From Hellea sp039977295 (GTDB lineage: Bacteria; Pseudomonadota; Alphaproteobacteria; Caulobacterales; Maricaulaceae), in NCBI GenBank assembly GCA_039977295.1, contig JBDWDN010000009.1:434001-498000 (forward strand): a DNA stretch of 64,000 nt. Direction: 5' to 3'. A program made the position numbers and the translations under genes. Shown here one piece after another: positions 1 to 7,902 of the stretch (position 1 is its first letter; each line of letters begins with the position of its first letter). The notes under the pieces are model-generated. The model had not been told where the DNA came from, made no database searches, and saw only the letters and a list, made by a program, of their open reading frames with translations.

Positions 1-1407
1 GAAGCCGAGCAGTTTCGGGTTCTCTTTTGCGGCAGCGGCCTGGCCTGAGTTATCTGCGATGGCCTTGTCAACCATAGCTTCAATCGCGCCCATATCAGTG
101 ACTTGTTTCAGGCCCTGTTTTTCGATGATCGTATCCGCATCGCCCTCGCCAGCAAACATACGCTCGAAGACGTCCTTAGCGATTTTACCCGAAATTGTCT
201 TGTCAGTAATACGGTCAATCAAACCGCCCAGCATGTCAGCCGAGACGGGGCTATCTTCTAGCTCAGTGCTAGCTTTATTCAGCGCGCCAAACAAATCGCC
301 CATCATCCAGTTCGCAGCGATTTTAGCGTCGCGGCCTTTTGCAACAGCCTCATAGAAATCGCTCTTGCCTTTATCAGCGGTCAGGATACGCGCGTCATAT
401 TCAGACAGGTTATATTCAGCCATGAAGCGCGCTTTGATAGCGTCAGGCAATTCAGGGAGCCTGGCTTTGATACCGTCCACAAAGCTCTGCTCGAGCTCAA
501 GCGGGAGCAAATCTGGGTCAGGAAAATAGCGGTAATCATGCGCGTCTTCCTTAGAGCGCATCGTGCGAGTCTCGCCCTTAACGCTATCAAAGAGACGCGT
601 TTCTTGATCAATCGTGCCGCCCGCTTCGATAATGTCGATATGGCGGCGCGCTTCGAAGTTAATGGCTTGGCGGATGAAGCGCATAGAGTTGACGTTCTTA
701 ATCTCGCAGCGGGTGCCGAGCTCTCCGCCTGGGCGGCGCACAGAGACATTAACATCGGCGCGCAAATTACCCTTTTCCATATCGCCGTCACATGTGCCGA
801 GCGCGCGTACAATACCGCGCAGCTTATCGACATAGGCCGAGGCTTCTTCGGGCGAGCGCATATCAGGCTTGGAAACAATCTCCATCAGCGCCACGCCGCA
901 GCGGTTGAGATCGACATAGGTTTCATCTGGCGAAAGATCATGGACAGACTTACCTGCATCTTGTTCAAGATGCAGGCGCTCAATCCCGACCGTCACTGGC
1001 TCTAGCGTATTACCGTCGGCATCAATCGGCAGAACCTCAATTTCGCCCTCACCCACAATCGGATGTTCAAATTGCGAAATTTGATAGCCTTGCGGAAGGT
1101 CGACATAGAAATAGTTTTTACGGTCAAAGCGCGAGAACAAATTGATCTTTGCGTTAAGGCCGAGGCCCGTTTTAACGGCTTGTTCTACGCAAAACTCATT
1201 TACCACAGGCAGCATACCCGGCATGCCCGCATCAACAAGGCTTACCTGACTATTCGGCGCAGAGCCATATTCGGTCGAAGAGCCCGAAAAGAGCTTCGAG
1301 TTGGAGGCGACTTGGGCATGAACTTCCAAACCAATGATGATTTCCCAATCACCAGTCTCGCCTTTGAGCCAATCTTTTTTATCCGCAACGCGGGGTGCTA
1401 TAAACAT
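1..1407 (-). CDS. gatB: Asp/Glu-tRNA amidotransferase subunit B (partial, C-terminus beyond window)
   Basis: GatB is the kinase and tRNA-binding subunit of the GatCAB amidotransferase, which turns misacylated Glu-tRNA(Gln) or Asp-tRNA(Asn) into Gln-tRNA or Asn-tRNA in the cytoplasm. Translating the minus strand from an ATG at 1407 gives 469 uninterrupted codons to the left edge. Family hallmarks include IGLEVHAQV near residue 30, YFYVDLPQGYQISQ near 110, RADVNVSVRRPG, CEIKNVNS and DYRYFPDPDL. A typical GatB is about 490 residues, so only some 20-30 C-terminal residues are missing. A GTG at 1418 runs straight into a stop, which supports the ATG. The gene lies downstream of gatC and gatA in the same direction, but a DUF559 gene separates them. 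Identity is certain from the motifs. Confidence 0.96.
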   Translation of the reverse strand, partial: MFIAPRVADKKDWLKGETGDWEIIIGLEVHAQVASNSKLFSGSSTEYGSAPNSQVSLVDAGMPGMLPVVNEFCVEQAVKTGLGLNAKINLFSRFDRKNYFYVDLPQGYQISQFEHPIVGEGEIEVLPIDADGNTLEPVTVGIERLHLEQDAGKSVHDLSPDETYVDLNRCGVALMEIVSKPDMRSPEEASAYVDKLRGIVRALGTCDGDMEKGNLRADVNVSVRRPGGELGTRCEIKNVNSMRFIRQAINFEARRHIDIIEAGGTIDQETRLFDSVKGETRTMRSKEDAHDYRYFPDPDLLPLELEQSFVDGIKARLPELPDAIKARFMAEYNLSEYDARILTADKGKSDFYEAVAKGRDAKIAANWMMGDLFGALNKASTELEDSPVSADMLGGLIDRITDKTISGKIAKDVFERMFAGEGDADTIIEKQGLKQVTDMGAIEAMVDKAIADNSGQAAAAKENPKLLGF

Positions 1408-1427
1408 TTTATGTTCACTCTCTATTC

Positions 1428-1491
1428 TTATCCTTCTCCTTGGGGAGAAGGTGTCTCAGCGTTTTGAAAAAACGCATAGGCGGATGAGGGG
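1428..1491 (+). repeat. Palindromic repeat, left copy flanking the DUF559 gene
   Basis: The core is a perfect 8-bp hairpin, CCTTCTCC-ttgg-GGAGAAGG, at 1432-1451, followed by TGTC. A second hairpin with 7-bp arms (GCGTTTT/AAAACGC) occupies 1459-1475, and CGGATGAGGGG ends the unit at 1481-1491. The right-hand copy at 1835-1880 has the same outer parts in the opposite orientation. The middle hairpin differs between the two copies, so this is a family with conserved ends and a variable centre. It lies between the DUF559 stop codon and the gatB start. Confidence 0.85.
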
Positions 1492-1494
1492 AAA

Positions 1495-1833
1495 TTAACT
1501 TTGGCCAACAAACCGCGTTAAACTCTCCATAACCCCATCAATATCATCATACACATCTGCATTCATAAACCGAATAACACGATATCCATGATCCTCTAAC
1601 ACTCTTGACCTTTCCAAGTCATATGCAATTTTGTCTTCGTGACTGGCATCATCCAGTTCAACGATTAGTTTTTCACTCTCACATAGAAAGTCTACGAAAT
1701 ATTTTGAGATGGGCACTTGGCGTTTGAATTTAAGCTTCAAAAATCTGCGACCACGCACTTCATCCCAAAAAATATCTTCAGCAGCCGTTTGCTTTCGTCT
1801 CAAATGCCTCGCGAATTCTATTCTTTCACTCAT
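1495..1833 (-). CDS. DUF559-family endonuclease-like protein
   Basis: This 112-residue protein matches the DUF559 family, small proteins with a restriction-endonuclease-like (PD-(D/E)XK, Vsr-like) fold. The N-terminal part (EFARHLRRKQTAAEDIFW) is the typical start of the family. The presumed catalytic strand pair is VDFLCESEKLIVELDDASH near residues 48-66, followed by the C-terminal VIRFMNADV. The family mostly carries GG where DA is seen here after ELD. No substrate is established from the sequence. The gene sits between gatA and gatB, looks richer in AT than its neighbours, and is enclosed by inverted copies of one palindromic repeat. The right copy abuts its ATG, so its CGGATGAGGGG end supplies the ribosome-binding region. 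This suggests the gene and repeats entered the gat operon together. Confidence 0.85.
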   Translation of the reverse strand: MSERIEFARHLRRKQTAAEDIFWDEVRGRRFLKLKFKRQVPISKYFVDFLCESEKLIVELDDASHEDKIAYDLERSRVLEDHGYRVIRFMNADVYDDIDGVMESLTRFVGQS

Positions 1834-1834
1834 G

Positions 1835-1880
1835 TCCCCTCATCCGTCCTTCGGACACCTTCTCCCCAAGGAGAAGGAGA
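1835..1880 (-). repeat. Palindromic repeat, right copy (inverted) flanking the DUF559 gene
   Basis: On the plus strand the unit reads CCCCTCATCCG, a short GTCC-ttc-GGAC hairpin at 1846-1856, then the perfect hairpin CCTTCTCC-ccaa-GGAGAAGG at 1858-1877. Read on the minus strand it has the same order as the left copy at 1428-1491: core hairpin, GTGTC, variable hairpin, CGGATGAGGGG. It ends two bases before the DUF559 start codon. Repeats of this type are widespread in Proteobacteria, as far as I recall. Confidence 0.85.
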
Positions 1881-1891
1881 AGATGTGTTGC

Positions 1892-3358
1892 CTAAGCCCA
1901 CCACTTTTCAGGCTTCGCCGTAAACCCAGCAGCCTTTTCTAGCGCGCTGGCGGCGGCAAAGACTGTATCTTCATCCAGCGCCTTACCAATAATTTGCAGA
2001 CCTAGGGGCAAGCCGTCTTGATCCAGTCCCGCAGGGACAGATATCCCGGGCAGTCCTGCCAAATTCGTTGTCACTGTGAAGATATCGTTGAGATACATTT
2101 TTACAGGGTCGTTAACTTTACGGCCGACGGCAAATGGCGCGCTCGGCGCTGTTGGCGTCAGGATCGCGTCGCAGGTTTGCCACGCATTTTCGAAATCTTG
2201 TACAATCCGCGTGCGAACTTTTTGCGCGCGCAAATAATAAGCGTCGTAATAGCCCGCAGATAGGACATATGTCCCGATCATGATGCGGCGGCGGACTTCG
2301 TCGCCAAAGCCTTCGGTGCGGGTGCGATCATAAGTGTCGTTGAGGTCTTTGCCGTCAACGCGCAGGCCGTAACGCATGCCGTCATATCGCGCGAGGTTGG
2401 AAGATGCTTCCGCAGGGGCCACGACATAGTAGGCTGGGAGCGCGTATTTTGTATGCGGCAATGTAATCGGCACGATCTCTGCGCCGGCCTCTTTCATCCA
2501 CTCAACGCCTTGGTCCCAAAGCGATTGAATCTCAACTGGCATGTCATCAATCATATATTCTTTGGGAATACCGATACGCAGACCTTTAACGGACTTACCG
2601 CAGCTTTCTGACCATTTCGGCACGGCTACATTAAGCGAGGTGCTGTCCTTGGCATCATAGCCCGCCATGCTTTCAAGCAATATCGCCGCGTCTTTTACCG
2701 TCTTGGCAATCGGGCCCGCTTGGTCAAGCGAGCTGGCAAAAGCCACTGTGCCCCAACGCGAACAGCGTCCATAAGTTGGCTTAATGCCGACTGTGCCCGT
2801 AAATGAAGCGGGCTGACGGATAGAGCCGCCTGTATCGGTCGCCGTCGCGCCTAAGCATAAATCAGCCGCAACCGCCGCGGCAGAGCCGCCGGACGAACCG
2901 CCAGGCACAAGGTCTTCACCTTTGCGCCAAGGGTTGATGACAGGGCCATAAGCTGAGGTTTCATTTGAGCTGCCCATCGCAAATTCATCAAGGTTAAGCT
3001 TACCGAGCATAACCATGCCGTCAGCTTTCATGTTCGCAGAGACCGAGGATTCATATGTCGGTGTAAATTCTCCAAGAATTTTTGACGCGGCGCAGGTTTT
3101 CACGCCTTCAGTGCAGAACAGATCTTTGACGCCCAGCGGCGCGCCCTCAAGAAGGCCCGCTTCGCCTTTGGCGCGGCGCGCATCAGAGGCCTTAGCCTGC
3201 TCTATCGCCAGTTCATGCGTATCGGTGATAAAGGCGTTGAGTTTCCCCGCTTCGGCGCAGGCGTCAATGTGGGCCTGCGTCAGCTCAACGGAGCTAAACT
3301 CGCCTTTTGCCATGCCGCCCAGCGCGGCTTCGAGCGTAAGTTTTGTGAGGTCCGTCAT
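1892..3358 (-). CDS. gatA: Asp/Glu-tRNA amidotransferase subunit A
   Basis: GatA is the amidase subunit of GatCAB. It hydrolyses glutamine and supplies ammonia to the activated misacylated tRNA. It has the amidase-signature catalytic set: Lys78 in GVKDLF, cis-Ser155 in PGGSSGGS and Ser179 in TDTGGSIR. At 488 residues from the ATG at 3358 it has normal length. A second ATG at 3361 is possible, but GGAG-TAGG upstream is better spaced for 3358. Longer starts would run through the gatC stop (3365-3363) and are unlikely. gatC lies immediately upstream, so translational coupling is expected. Confidence 0.96.
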   Translation of the reverse strand: MTDLTKLTLEAALGGMAKGEFSSVELTQAHIDACAEAGKLNAFITDTHELAIEQAKASDARRAKGEAGLLEGAPLGVKDLFCTEGVKTCAASKILGEFTPTYESSVSANMKADGMVMLGKLNLDEFAMGSSNETSAYGPVINPWRKGEDLVPGGSSGGSAAAVAADLCLGATATDTGGSIRQPASFTGTVGIKPTYGRCSRWGTVAFASSLDQAGPIAKTVKDAAILLESMAGYDAKDSTSLNVAVPKWSESCGKSVKGLRIGIPKEYMIDDMPVEIQSLWDQGVEWMKEAGAEIVPITLPHTKYALPAYYVVAPAEASSNLARYDGMRYGLRVDGKDLNDTYDRTRTEGFGDEVRRRIMIGTYVLSAGYYDAYYLRAQKVRTRIVQDFENAWQTCDAILTPTAPSAPFAVGRKVNDPVKMYLNDIFTVTTNLAGLPGISVPAGLDQDGLPLGLQIIGKALDEDTVFAAASALEKAAGFTAKPEKWWA

Positions 3359-3362
3359 CATC

Positions 3363-3677
3363 CTACTCCACTGAACGCGGGACAACGAAGAAACCGTCAT
3401 CCTTTTTCGGGGCGTTTTTAAGGATATTATCGCGTATCCCGCCATCGGTGACGGCATCTTTGCGCAGCGGCGCCGACATATCGACAGCAGATGTCATGGG
3501 CTCTACACCGTCTACGTCGACTTCATTAAGCTGCTCGATCCAGGCCAAAATACCGTTCAGATCATCGGCCAATGGCTGCAAGCGGTCATCCTCAACATGG
3601 AGGCGGGAGAGCCGCGCAATTTTCTTTACATCTTCGGCCGAAACGGCACCAACAGGGTCACTCACGTGAGTCTCCAT
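3363..3677 (-). CDS. gatC: Asp/Glu-tRNA amidotransferase subunit C
   Basis: GatC is the small subunit that wraps around GatA and bridges it to GatB. Family features are VKKIARLSRLHV near residue 15-25, the run ILAWIEQLNEVDVDGVEP, and a C-terminal end of the type KKDDGFFVVPRSV. The ATG at 3677 gives 104 residues, close to the usual 95-105. A TTG at 3722 would add 15 residues of poorly conserved sequence and is less likely. It is the first gene of a gatC-gatA-(DUF559)-gatB unit. Its upstream region (3678-3872) separates it from divergent acyltransferase genes. Confidence 0.93.
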   Translation of the reverse strand: METHVSDPVGAVSAEDVKKIARLSRLHVEDDRLQPLADDLNGILAWIEQLNEVDVDGVEPMTSAVDMSAPLRKDAVTDGGIRDNILKNAPKKDDGFFVVPRSVE

Positions 3678-3872
3678 AATATCTTGAAAGCGCGGGTTAG
3701 CAGGGGCCGCAGCGAGGGGCAAGAGCGGTTTAACATTGCTCTGTGATTTTCGCCGCGTTAATCTTATCCTGATGGAACATTGTGCGCCTTACAGTTTCAG
3801 AAAGCTTCGATGGCTTAAGGATTTTTTGTACCTTAAACAGTCCAAATTGGGTGGGGGATACGTAAACAGATC

Positions 3873-4466
3873 ATGGCCAAATTTAACAATCCACATGTGA
3901 CTGCAAATACACCGCGTATGGGCAATGCCGTTACGCGGGGCTTAGGCGCGTTGATTTTGAAGGTTCTTGGCTGGAAAGTTAGGGGCCAGCTTGCAGATAC
4001 GAAAAAGGCGGTCTTAATCGGCGCGCCTCACAGTTCAATTCTCGATTTCTTTTTGGCCATGGGATCTATGCTCTCTGTTGGGTTGAAATTCTCCTGGATG
4101 ATGAAGAAAGAAGCCTTCTTCTTTCCCTTTAAGGGCCTATTCATAAAACTTGGCGGCGTTCCTATTGACAGATCATCGCGCAATGATGTGGTGGCGCAAA
4201 TGGCGGATTGGTTTGACACAAAAGACATTGCTTGGCTGGGCTTAACCCCTGAAGGAACGCGGAGGAAAGTGAGCGCTTTTAAACGCGGATATTTGCGCAT
4301 TGCTTATGCCGCAAATATCCCCGTCTTCCTTGTTGTTGTGGACGGCAAAAACAAAGAGGTTGTTTTGGATAGAGTTTGGCCATTGACAGGCGACATCGAA
4401 CGGGACAATTCAGATATCAAAGCCTATTATGATAATTATGTGGGTGTAAAACCAAAGAAAAGTTAG
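3873..4466 (+). CDS. Lysophospholipid acyltransferase-like protein, paralogue 1 of 3
   Basis: This 197-residue protein belongs to the PlsC/LPLAT superfamily, which moves acyl chains from acyl-ACP or acyl-CoA to lysophospholipid-like acceptors at the membrane. Visible motifs are the catalytic HX4D as HSSILD near residue 53, GGVPIDRS near 92, and PEGTRR near 128. The two following genes are close paralogues, and here NW of the usual HTSNWD is replaced by IL. The ATG at 3873 agrees in length with the paralogues. It opens a run of four same-strand genes with very short spacers, so an operon is likely. The acyl acceptor cannot be told from sequence. Confidence 0.85.
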   Translation: MAKFNNPHVTANTPRMGNAVTRGLGALILKVLGWKVRGQLADTKKAVLIGAPHSSILDFFLAMGSMLSVGLKFSWMMKKEAFFFPFKGLFIKLGGVPIDRSSRNDVVAQMADWFDTKDIAWLGLTPEGTRRKVSAFKRGYLRIAYAANIPVFLVVVDGKNKEVVLDRVWPLTGDIERDNSDIKAYYDNYVGVKPKKS

Positions 4467-4474
4467 CCGTCCAC

Positions 4475-5080
4475 TTGTCAAATAACACGCCTCATCACAG
4501 CCCCCATATGTCGCCCGAGGTTCCAGGAATGGGGAATGCGGTGACGCGCTGGATTGGGCGCACCTTGCTCTTACTTTTGGGCTGGAAGATTGTGGGGCAG
4601 CTCCCCAACACTCCCAAAGGCATGATTATCGGGGTGCCGCATACCTCGAATTGGGATTTTTTTCTCGCTATGGGCTTCATGATGGCGCTGGGCATTCGCT
4701 TTAATTGGCTGATGAAGAAAGAGGCCTTCTTTTTCCCATTTGGAGGATTGCTGCGCTATATGAACGGCGTGCCCGTAGAGCGCTCTAAAAAATCCGACCT
4801 GACGCAACAAATGGTCGCTTGGTATGGGCAGCATGACAAAGCTTGGCTTACCATCGCGCCAGAAGGCACCCGTAAGAATGTGAAACATTTCAAAAAAGGG
4901 TATTTACGCATTGCCAATGCCGTCGGCGTTCAAATCACGATGGCGGGTCTTCACAAGCCTTCGCGGGAAATACGGATTGATAATTCCTTTAAGCGCACAG
5001 GCGATGTTGATATTGATAATGCGGCTGTAAAAGCCTATGTGCAAGAAAATTTTATAGGCATTAGAAACTCGAAAAGCTGA
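4475..5080 (+). CDS. Lysophospholipid acyltransferase-like protein, paralogue 2 of 3
   Basis: This is the second of three tandem LPLAT-fold genes, 201 residues long. It carries HTSNWDF (HX4D), MNGVPVERS and APEGTRKN followed by FKKGYLRIANA. The start is a TTG at 4475, eight bases after the previous stop. An in-frame ATG at 4508 would drop 11 residues, but the TTG gives an N-terminus of the same length before the shared MGNAVTR block as in the neighbours. It probably acts on a lipid substrate like its neighbours. The family with HTSNWDF is usually annotated as glycerol or lysophospholipid acyltransferase. Confidence 0.85.
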   Translation: MSNNTPHHSPHMSPEVPGMGNAVTRWIGRTLLLLLGWKIVGQLPNTPKGMIIGVPHTSNWDFFLAMGFMMALGIRFNWLMKKEAFFFPFGGLLRYMNGVPVERSKKSDLTQQMVAWYGQHDKAWLTIAPEGTRKNVKHFKKGYLRIANAVGVQITMAGLHKPSREIRIDNSFKRTGDVDIDNAAVKAYVQENFIGIRNSKS

Positions 5081-5098
5081 AGATCAAATTTAAACATT

Positions 5099-5695
5099 AT
5101 GAAATATGACAATGAACATATGAGCGAGCACTCCCCCCGCATGGGTAATGGGCTTTCGCGCGCGCTCGGCTCTTTCGGTTTGAAATTGACGGGCTGGAAA
5201 CTGGTTGGGAAAATGCCAGATGTGCCAAAATTTGTGATTATCGGCGTGCCGCACACCTCTAATTGGGACGCGATTTCCGCCTCGCTCGCCATGCTCGCTT
5301 CAGGATTTAAATATACATTTCTTATCAAGAAAGAATGGTTCTTCTGGCCCATGGGTCCGCTCTTTCGCGCACTAGGCGGCTATCCCGTAGATCGCGGCAA
5401 AGGCAATAATGTCGTCGACCAAGTCACAACACTATTTGAGTCTGCAGATAAAGTCTGCGTCGGCTTTCCGCCCGAAGGCACACGCTCCCTCGTACCAAAA
5501 TACAAGACAGGCTATCTACGCGCCGCCTACGCCGCCAACGTCCCCGTCTTCATCTGCGCCTTTGACGGCCCAAAGAAAGAAGTCGTGTTAGACCGCCTGT
5601 TCCCTCTCACGGGCGATATGAAGGCAGATAATGCCGCAATAAAAGCCTATGTTGATGAGAATTGGATCGGTGTGCATCCTGAGCGTCAGAAATAG
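5099..5695 (+). CDS. Lysophospholipid acyltransferase-like protein, paralogue 3 of 3
   Basis: This third tandem paralogue (198 residues) shows HTSNWDAI, LGGYPVDRG and PPEGTRS followed by YKTGYLRAAYAANVPVF. The MGNGLSRALG block near residue 16 matches MGNAVTRGLG and MGNAVTRWIG in the two preceding genes. The three proteins have clearly diverged, so the expansion is not recent. Its TAG stop at 5693-5695 is followed at once by the GTG of the next gene, which points to coupled translation. Confidence 0.85.
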   Translation: MKYDNEHMSEHSPRMGNGLSRALGSFGLKLTGWKLVGKMPDVPKFVIIGVPHTSNWDAISASLAMLASGFKYTFLIKKEWFFWPMGPLFRALGGYPVDRGKGNNVVDQVTTLFESADKVCVGFPPEGTRSLVPKYKTGYLRAAYAANVPVFICAFDGPKKEVVLDRLFPLTGDMKADNAAIKAYVDENWIGVHPERQK

Positions 5696-6292
5696 GTGAA
5701 CTCACCCACCCACACCCTTCTCGCCCTTGCCCTCCTCTCCAAGCGAGGAGATAATAAACGTAATTGGGCGGTATTAATCGGCTCCCTCCTACCCGACGCG
5801 GCTATATATCTTTGGGCGCCATATCAGCGATTTGTGAATGGCGTTTCGGGGGAGCAGATGTGGCGGGAACTTTACTTTGCCGCGCCGATGCAAAACCTGA
5901 TTGCCTATTTTAACTCTATCCCGATCTACGGCGCTTTGGCGATATTGGGTTACGTTATGCGCGCGAAGATGTGGGGTAAGCTTTTGCTGTTCTTTGCTCT
6001 CGCCGCGTTGATTCATATGGCGACAGATTTACCTGTGCATAATCACGATGCCTATCGACATTTTTGGCCGTTTTCAGACTGGCGGTTTATCTCGCCCTTT
6101 TCCTATTATGAGCGAGACCATCATGCAGGCTGGGTTAGCCTCTTAGAGAGCGTTCTTGCCCTCGTCTCCATCGCGGTTTTGTGGAAGCGTTTTCCCAAAT
6201 TATGGACTAAACTTGTTCTGGCTCTCTTTGCTTTGGTTTATTTTGCACTGCCTATAATTATGCGGCTTTCTATGCTTTCAATCGATAGCTAA
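5696..6292 (+). CDS. Multi-pass membrane protein, DUF457/YdjM-like
   Basis: The 198-residue protein starts with a GTG directly behind the stop of the third acyltransferase. It begins NSPTHTLLALALL and has GSLLPDAAIYLW near residue 30, which resembles the N-terminal His and the LPD motif of DUF457 inner-membrane putative metal-dependent hydrolases. It also has HMATDLPVHNHDAYRHFWP near residue 107, rich in His and Asp. About five hydrophobic segments are visible, one in the middle and two at the C-terminus. Zero spacing to the acyltransferase suggests a role in the same lipid or envelope process. Hydrolase activity is only a family label, and no biochemical function is assigned. Confidence 0.6.
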   Translation: MNSPTHTLLALALLSKRGDNKRNWAVLIGSLLPDAAIYLWAPYQRFVNGVSGEQMWRELYFAAPMQNLIAYFNSIPIYGALAILGYVMRAKMWGKLLLFFALAALIHMATDLPVHNHDAYRHFWPFSDWRFISPFSYYERDHHAGWVSLLESVLALVSIAVLWKRFPKLWTKLVLALFALVYFALPIIMRLSMLSIDS

Positions 6293-6346
6293 CCCTTTCA
6301 TCACAGGTTCATCGCGCCTATTTAGTCACTGTTGTCTCACTGCTTT

Positions 6347-6362
6347 GTTACGCGCGAGTAAC
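6347..6362. promoter_or_regulatory. Small dyad upstream of the M48 protease gene
   Basis: GTTAC-gcgcga-GTAAC is a perfect 5-bp inverted repeat in the 128-bp gap between the membrane protein gene and the M48 gene, about 60 bp before the start. It could be an operator, but it is short and may be chance. Confidence 0.25.
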
Positions 6363-6420
6363 TTGCGCGGGCCATATGAAGTGGGATATGTTGCTTTAAA
6401 TAAATTAGGAATCTGCTGCC

Positions 6421-7818
6421 TTGCTAAACCGTTCGTTTAAATCTCTTTTCGCCATCTGCCTGGCCATGATCGTGACTGTGATGCATGCCGCGCCTGCTTT
6501 TGCCCAGTCTTTGCTCCGCGATACGGAAATCGAAGAGACGATGCGGGACTACACAACACCCATTTTGCGGGCAGCGGGTTTAAGCCCCTCCAGCGTCGAT
6601 ATATATCTGGTCAATGACCCCAGCCTAAACGCCTTTGTCACGCGCGGACAGAACATCTTCTTGCATAGCGGTATCATCTTGCGGTCTGACACCCCTAACC
6701 AGCTTAAAGGCGTTATCGCGCATGAGGCTGGCCATATTGCAGGCGGACATATTGTTCGCAGTGATTACGGCAACCGCTCCGCTTACGGCGCCATGTTAAT
6801 CGCGGCGGGCGTTGGTCTCGCCGCTATTCTGGCGGGCGAAGGTCAAGCTGGCGCGCTTATTTTGGGCGGTTCGCAGCAATTTGGCCAAATCGAAGCCCTC
6901 GCCTATTCCCGCGTCAACGAATCTGCGGCCGATCAATATGCGGCGCAATATATGGACCAGACGGGACAATCAGGTCAGGGTCTTATTGATTTCTTTGACC
7001 AGTTCCGCGCCCAAGAAGTCCTGTCCAATGCGCGCCGCTATCCTTATTTTCGGGGTCACCCTCTCTCCTCTGACCGCATCGACGCTCTGCGGGAAAAGGT
7101 CGAGGAAAGCGCTTACACACATGTAAAAGACACCGATAAAGAACAGCACCGCTTAGAGATGGCCAAAGCCAAATTGCGCGGCTTCCTTGAAGGTCCGCAA
7201 GTCGTGTTTTCGAAATATCCGCCCGAGGATCAATCACAGCCCGCTCGCTATGCTCGCTCTGTTGCTCATTACAGGGCGGCAGACCTGCGCAATGCCGTTA
7301 GGGAAATTGATAGCCTGATCGCAGAAGAGCCTCGTAATCCTTATTTTCATGAACTGAAAGCTCAAATTCTTTATGAAAGCGGTCAACGCGAAAAGGCGAT
7401 TGCGCCCGCCCGTAAGGCGCTTGAACTCAAACCTAATTCCCCGCTTTTGGAGGTTGCCTTAGCGCAATCACTTTTGGAAACCACAGACCGCGCGAGCATT
7501 GACGAAGCCGTTGCCTTGCTCAAATCAGCCCTCGTTGTTGAGACCGGCAATAGCTATGCGTGGTACACGCTCTCGCGCGCCTATGGTGAATTGGGCCAAG
7601 ACGCCTTAGCTAAATATGCTGTTGCCGAGCAAGCCTATGCGGTCGGGGATTTACAGCGCGCGCGCTCATTCGCGCAGCGCGCCCAAGAAGACCTACCGCG
7701 CGGCGACCCGCAATGGCGGCGCGCCTCCGACATTATTGTTGTCTCTGATGCCCAGCTCGCCAAGAAACGCGGCCGCAGAGGACCAAAGCCTTTGACCTTT
7801 AACGTATCAACTCATTAG
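6421..7818 (+). CDS. Periplasmic M48 metalloprotease with TPR tail (BepA-like)
   Basis: The protein has a signal peptide (residues 1-29, ending AFAQ) and an M48 zinc-protease domain. HEAGH at 101-105 gives the zinc histidines and catalytic Glu. NESAAD with Glu167 supplies the third ligand. From about residue 270 to the end there are TPR-like helical repeats. This architecture and the length of 465 residues match BepA/YfgC, a periplasmic protease and chaperone for outer-membrane protein assembly such as LptD. The start is a TTG at 6421 with AGGA about ten bases upstream. The BepA role is inferred from domain order. The next gene, a DsbA-like protein, would fit an envelope-folding theme. Confidence 0.88.
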   Translation: MLNRSFKSLFAICLAMIVTVMHAAPAFAQSLLRDTEIEETMRDYTTPILRAAGLSPSSVDIYLVNDPSLNAFVTRGQNIFLHSGIILRSDTPNQLKGVIAHEAGHIAGGHIVRSDYGNRSAYGAMLIAAGVGLAAILAGEGQAGALILGGSQQFGQIEALAYSRVNESAADQYAAQYMDQTGQSGQGLIDFFDQFRAQEVLSNARRYPYFRGHPLSSDRIDALREKVEESAYTHVKDTDKEQHRLEMAKAKLRGFLEGPQVVFSKYPPEDQSQPARYARSVAHYRAADLRNAVREIDSLIAEEPRNPYFHELKAQILYESGQREKAIAPARKALELKPNSPLLEVALAQSLLETTDRASIDEAVALLKSALVVETGNSYAWYTLSRAYGELGQDALAKYAVAEQAYAVGDLQRARSFAQRAQEDLPRGDPQWRRASDIIVVSDAQLAKKRGRRGPKPLTFNVSTH

Positions 7819-7902
7819 ATACTCACGAAACCTTTACTACTTCTCTCTAGCTATGTTTAAGCTTTATAGCCTAGACAGGCTCTCAATATTGGAGACAGAC
7901 CC

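Noticed and set aside
3359..3457. A longer gatA start inside gatC
   Set aside because: The added 33 residues are out of frame with the gatC product and do not suit GatA. The ATG at 3358 or 3361 directly after the gatC stop fits the family length.
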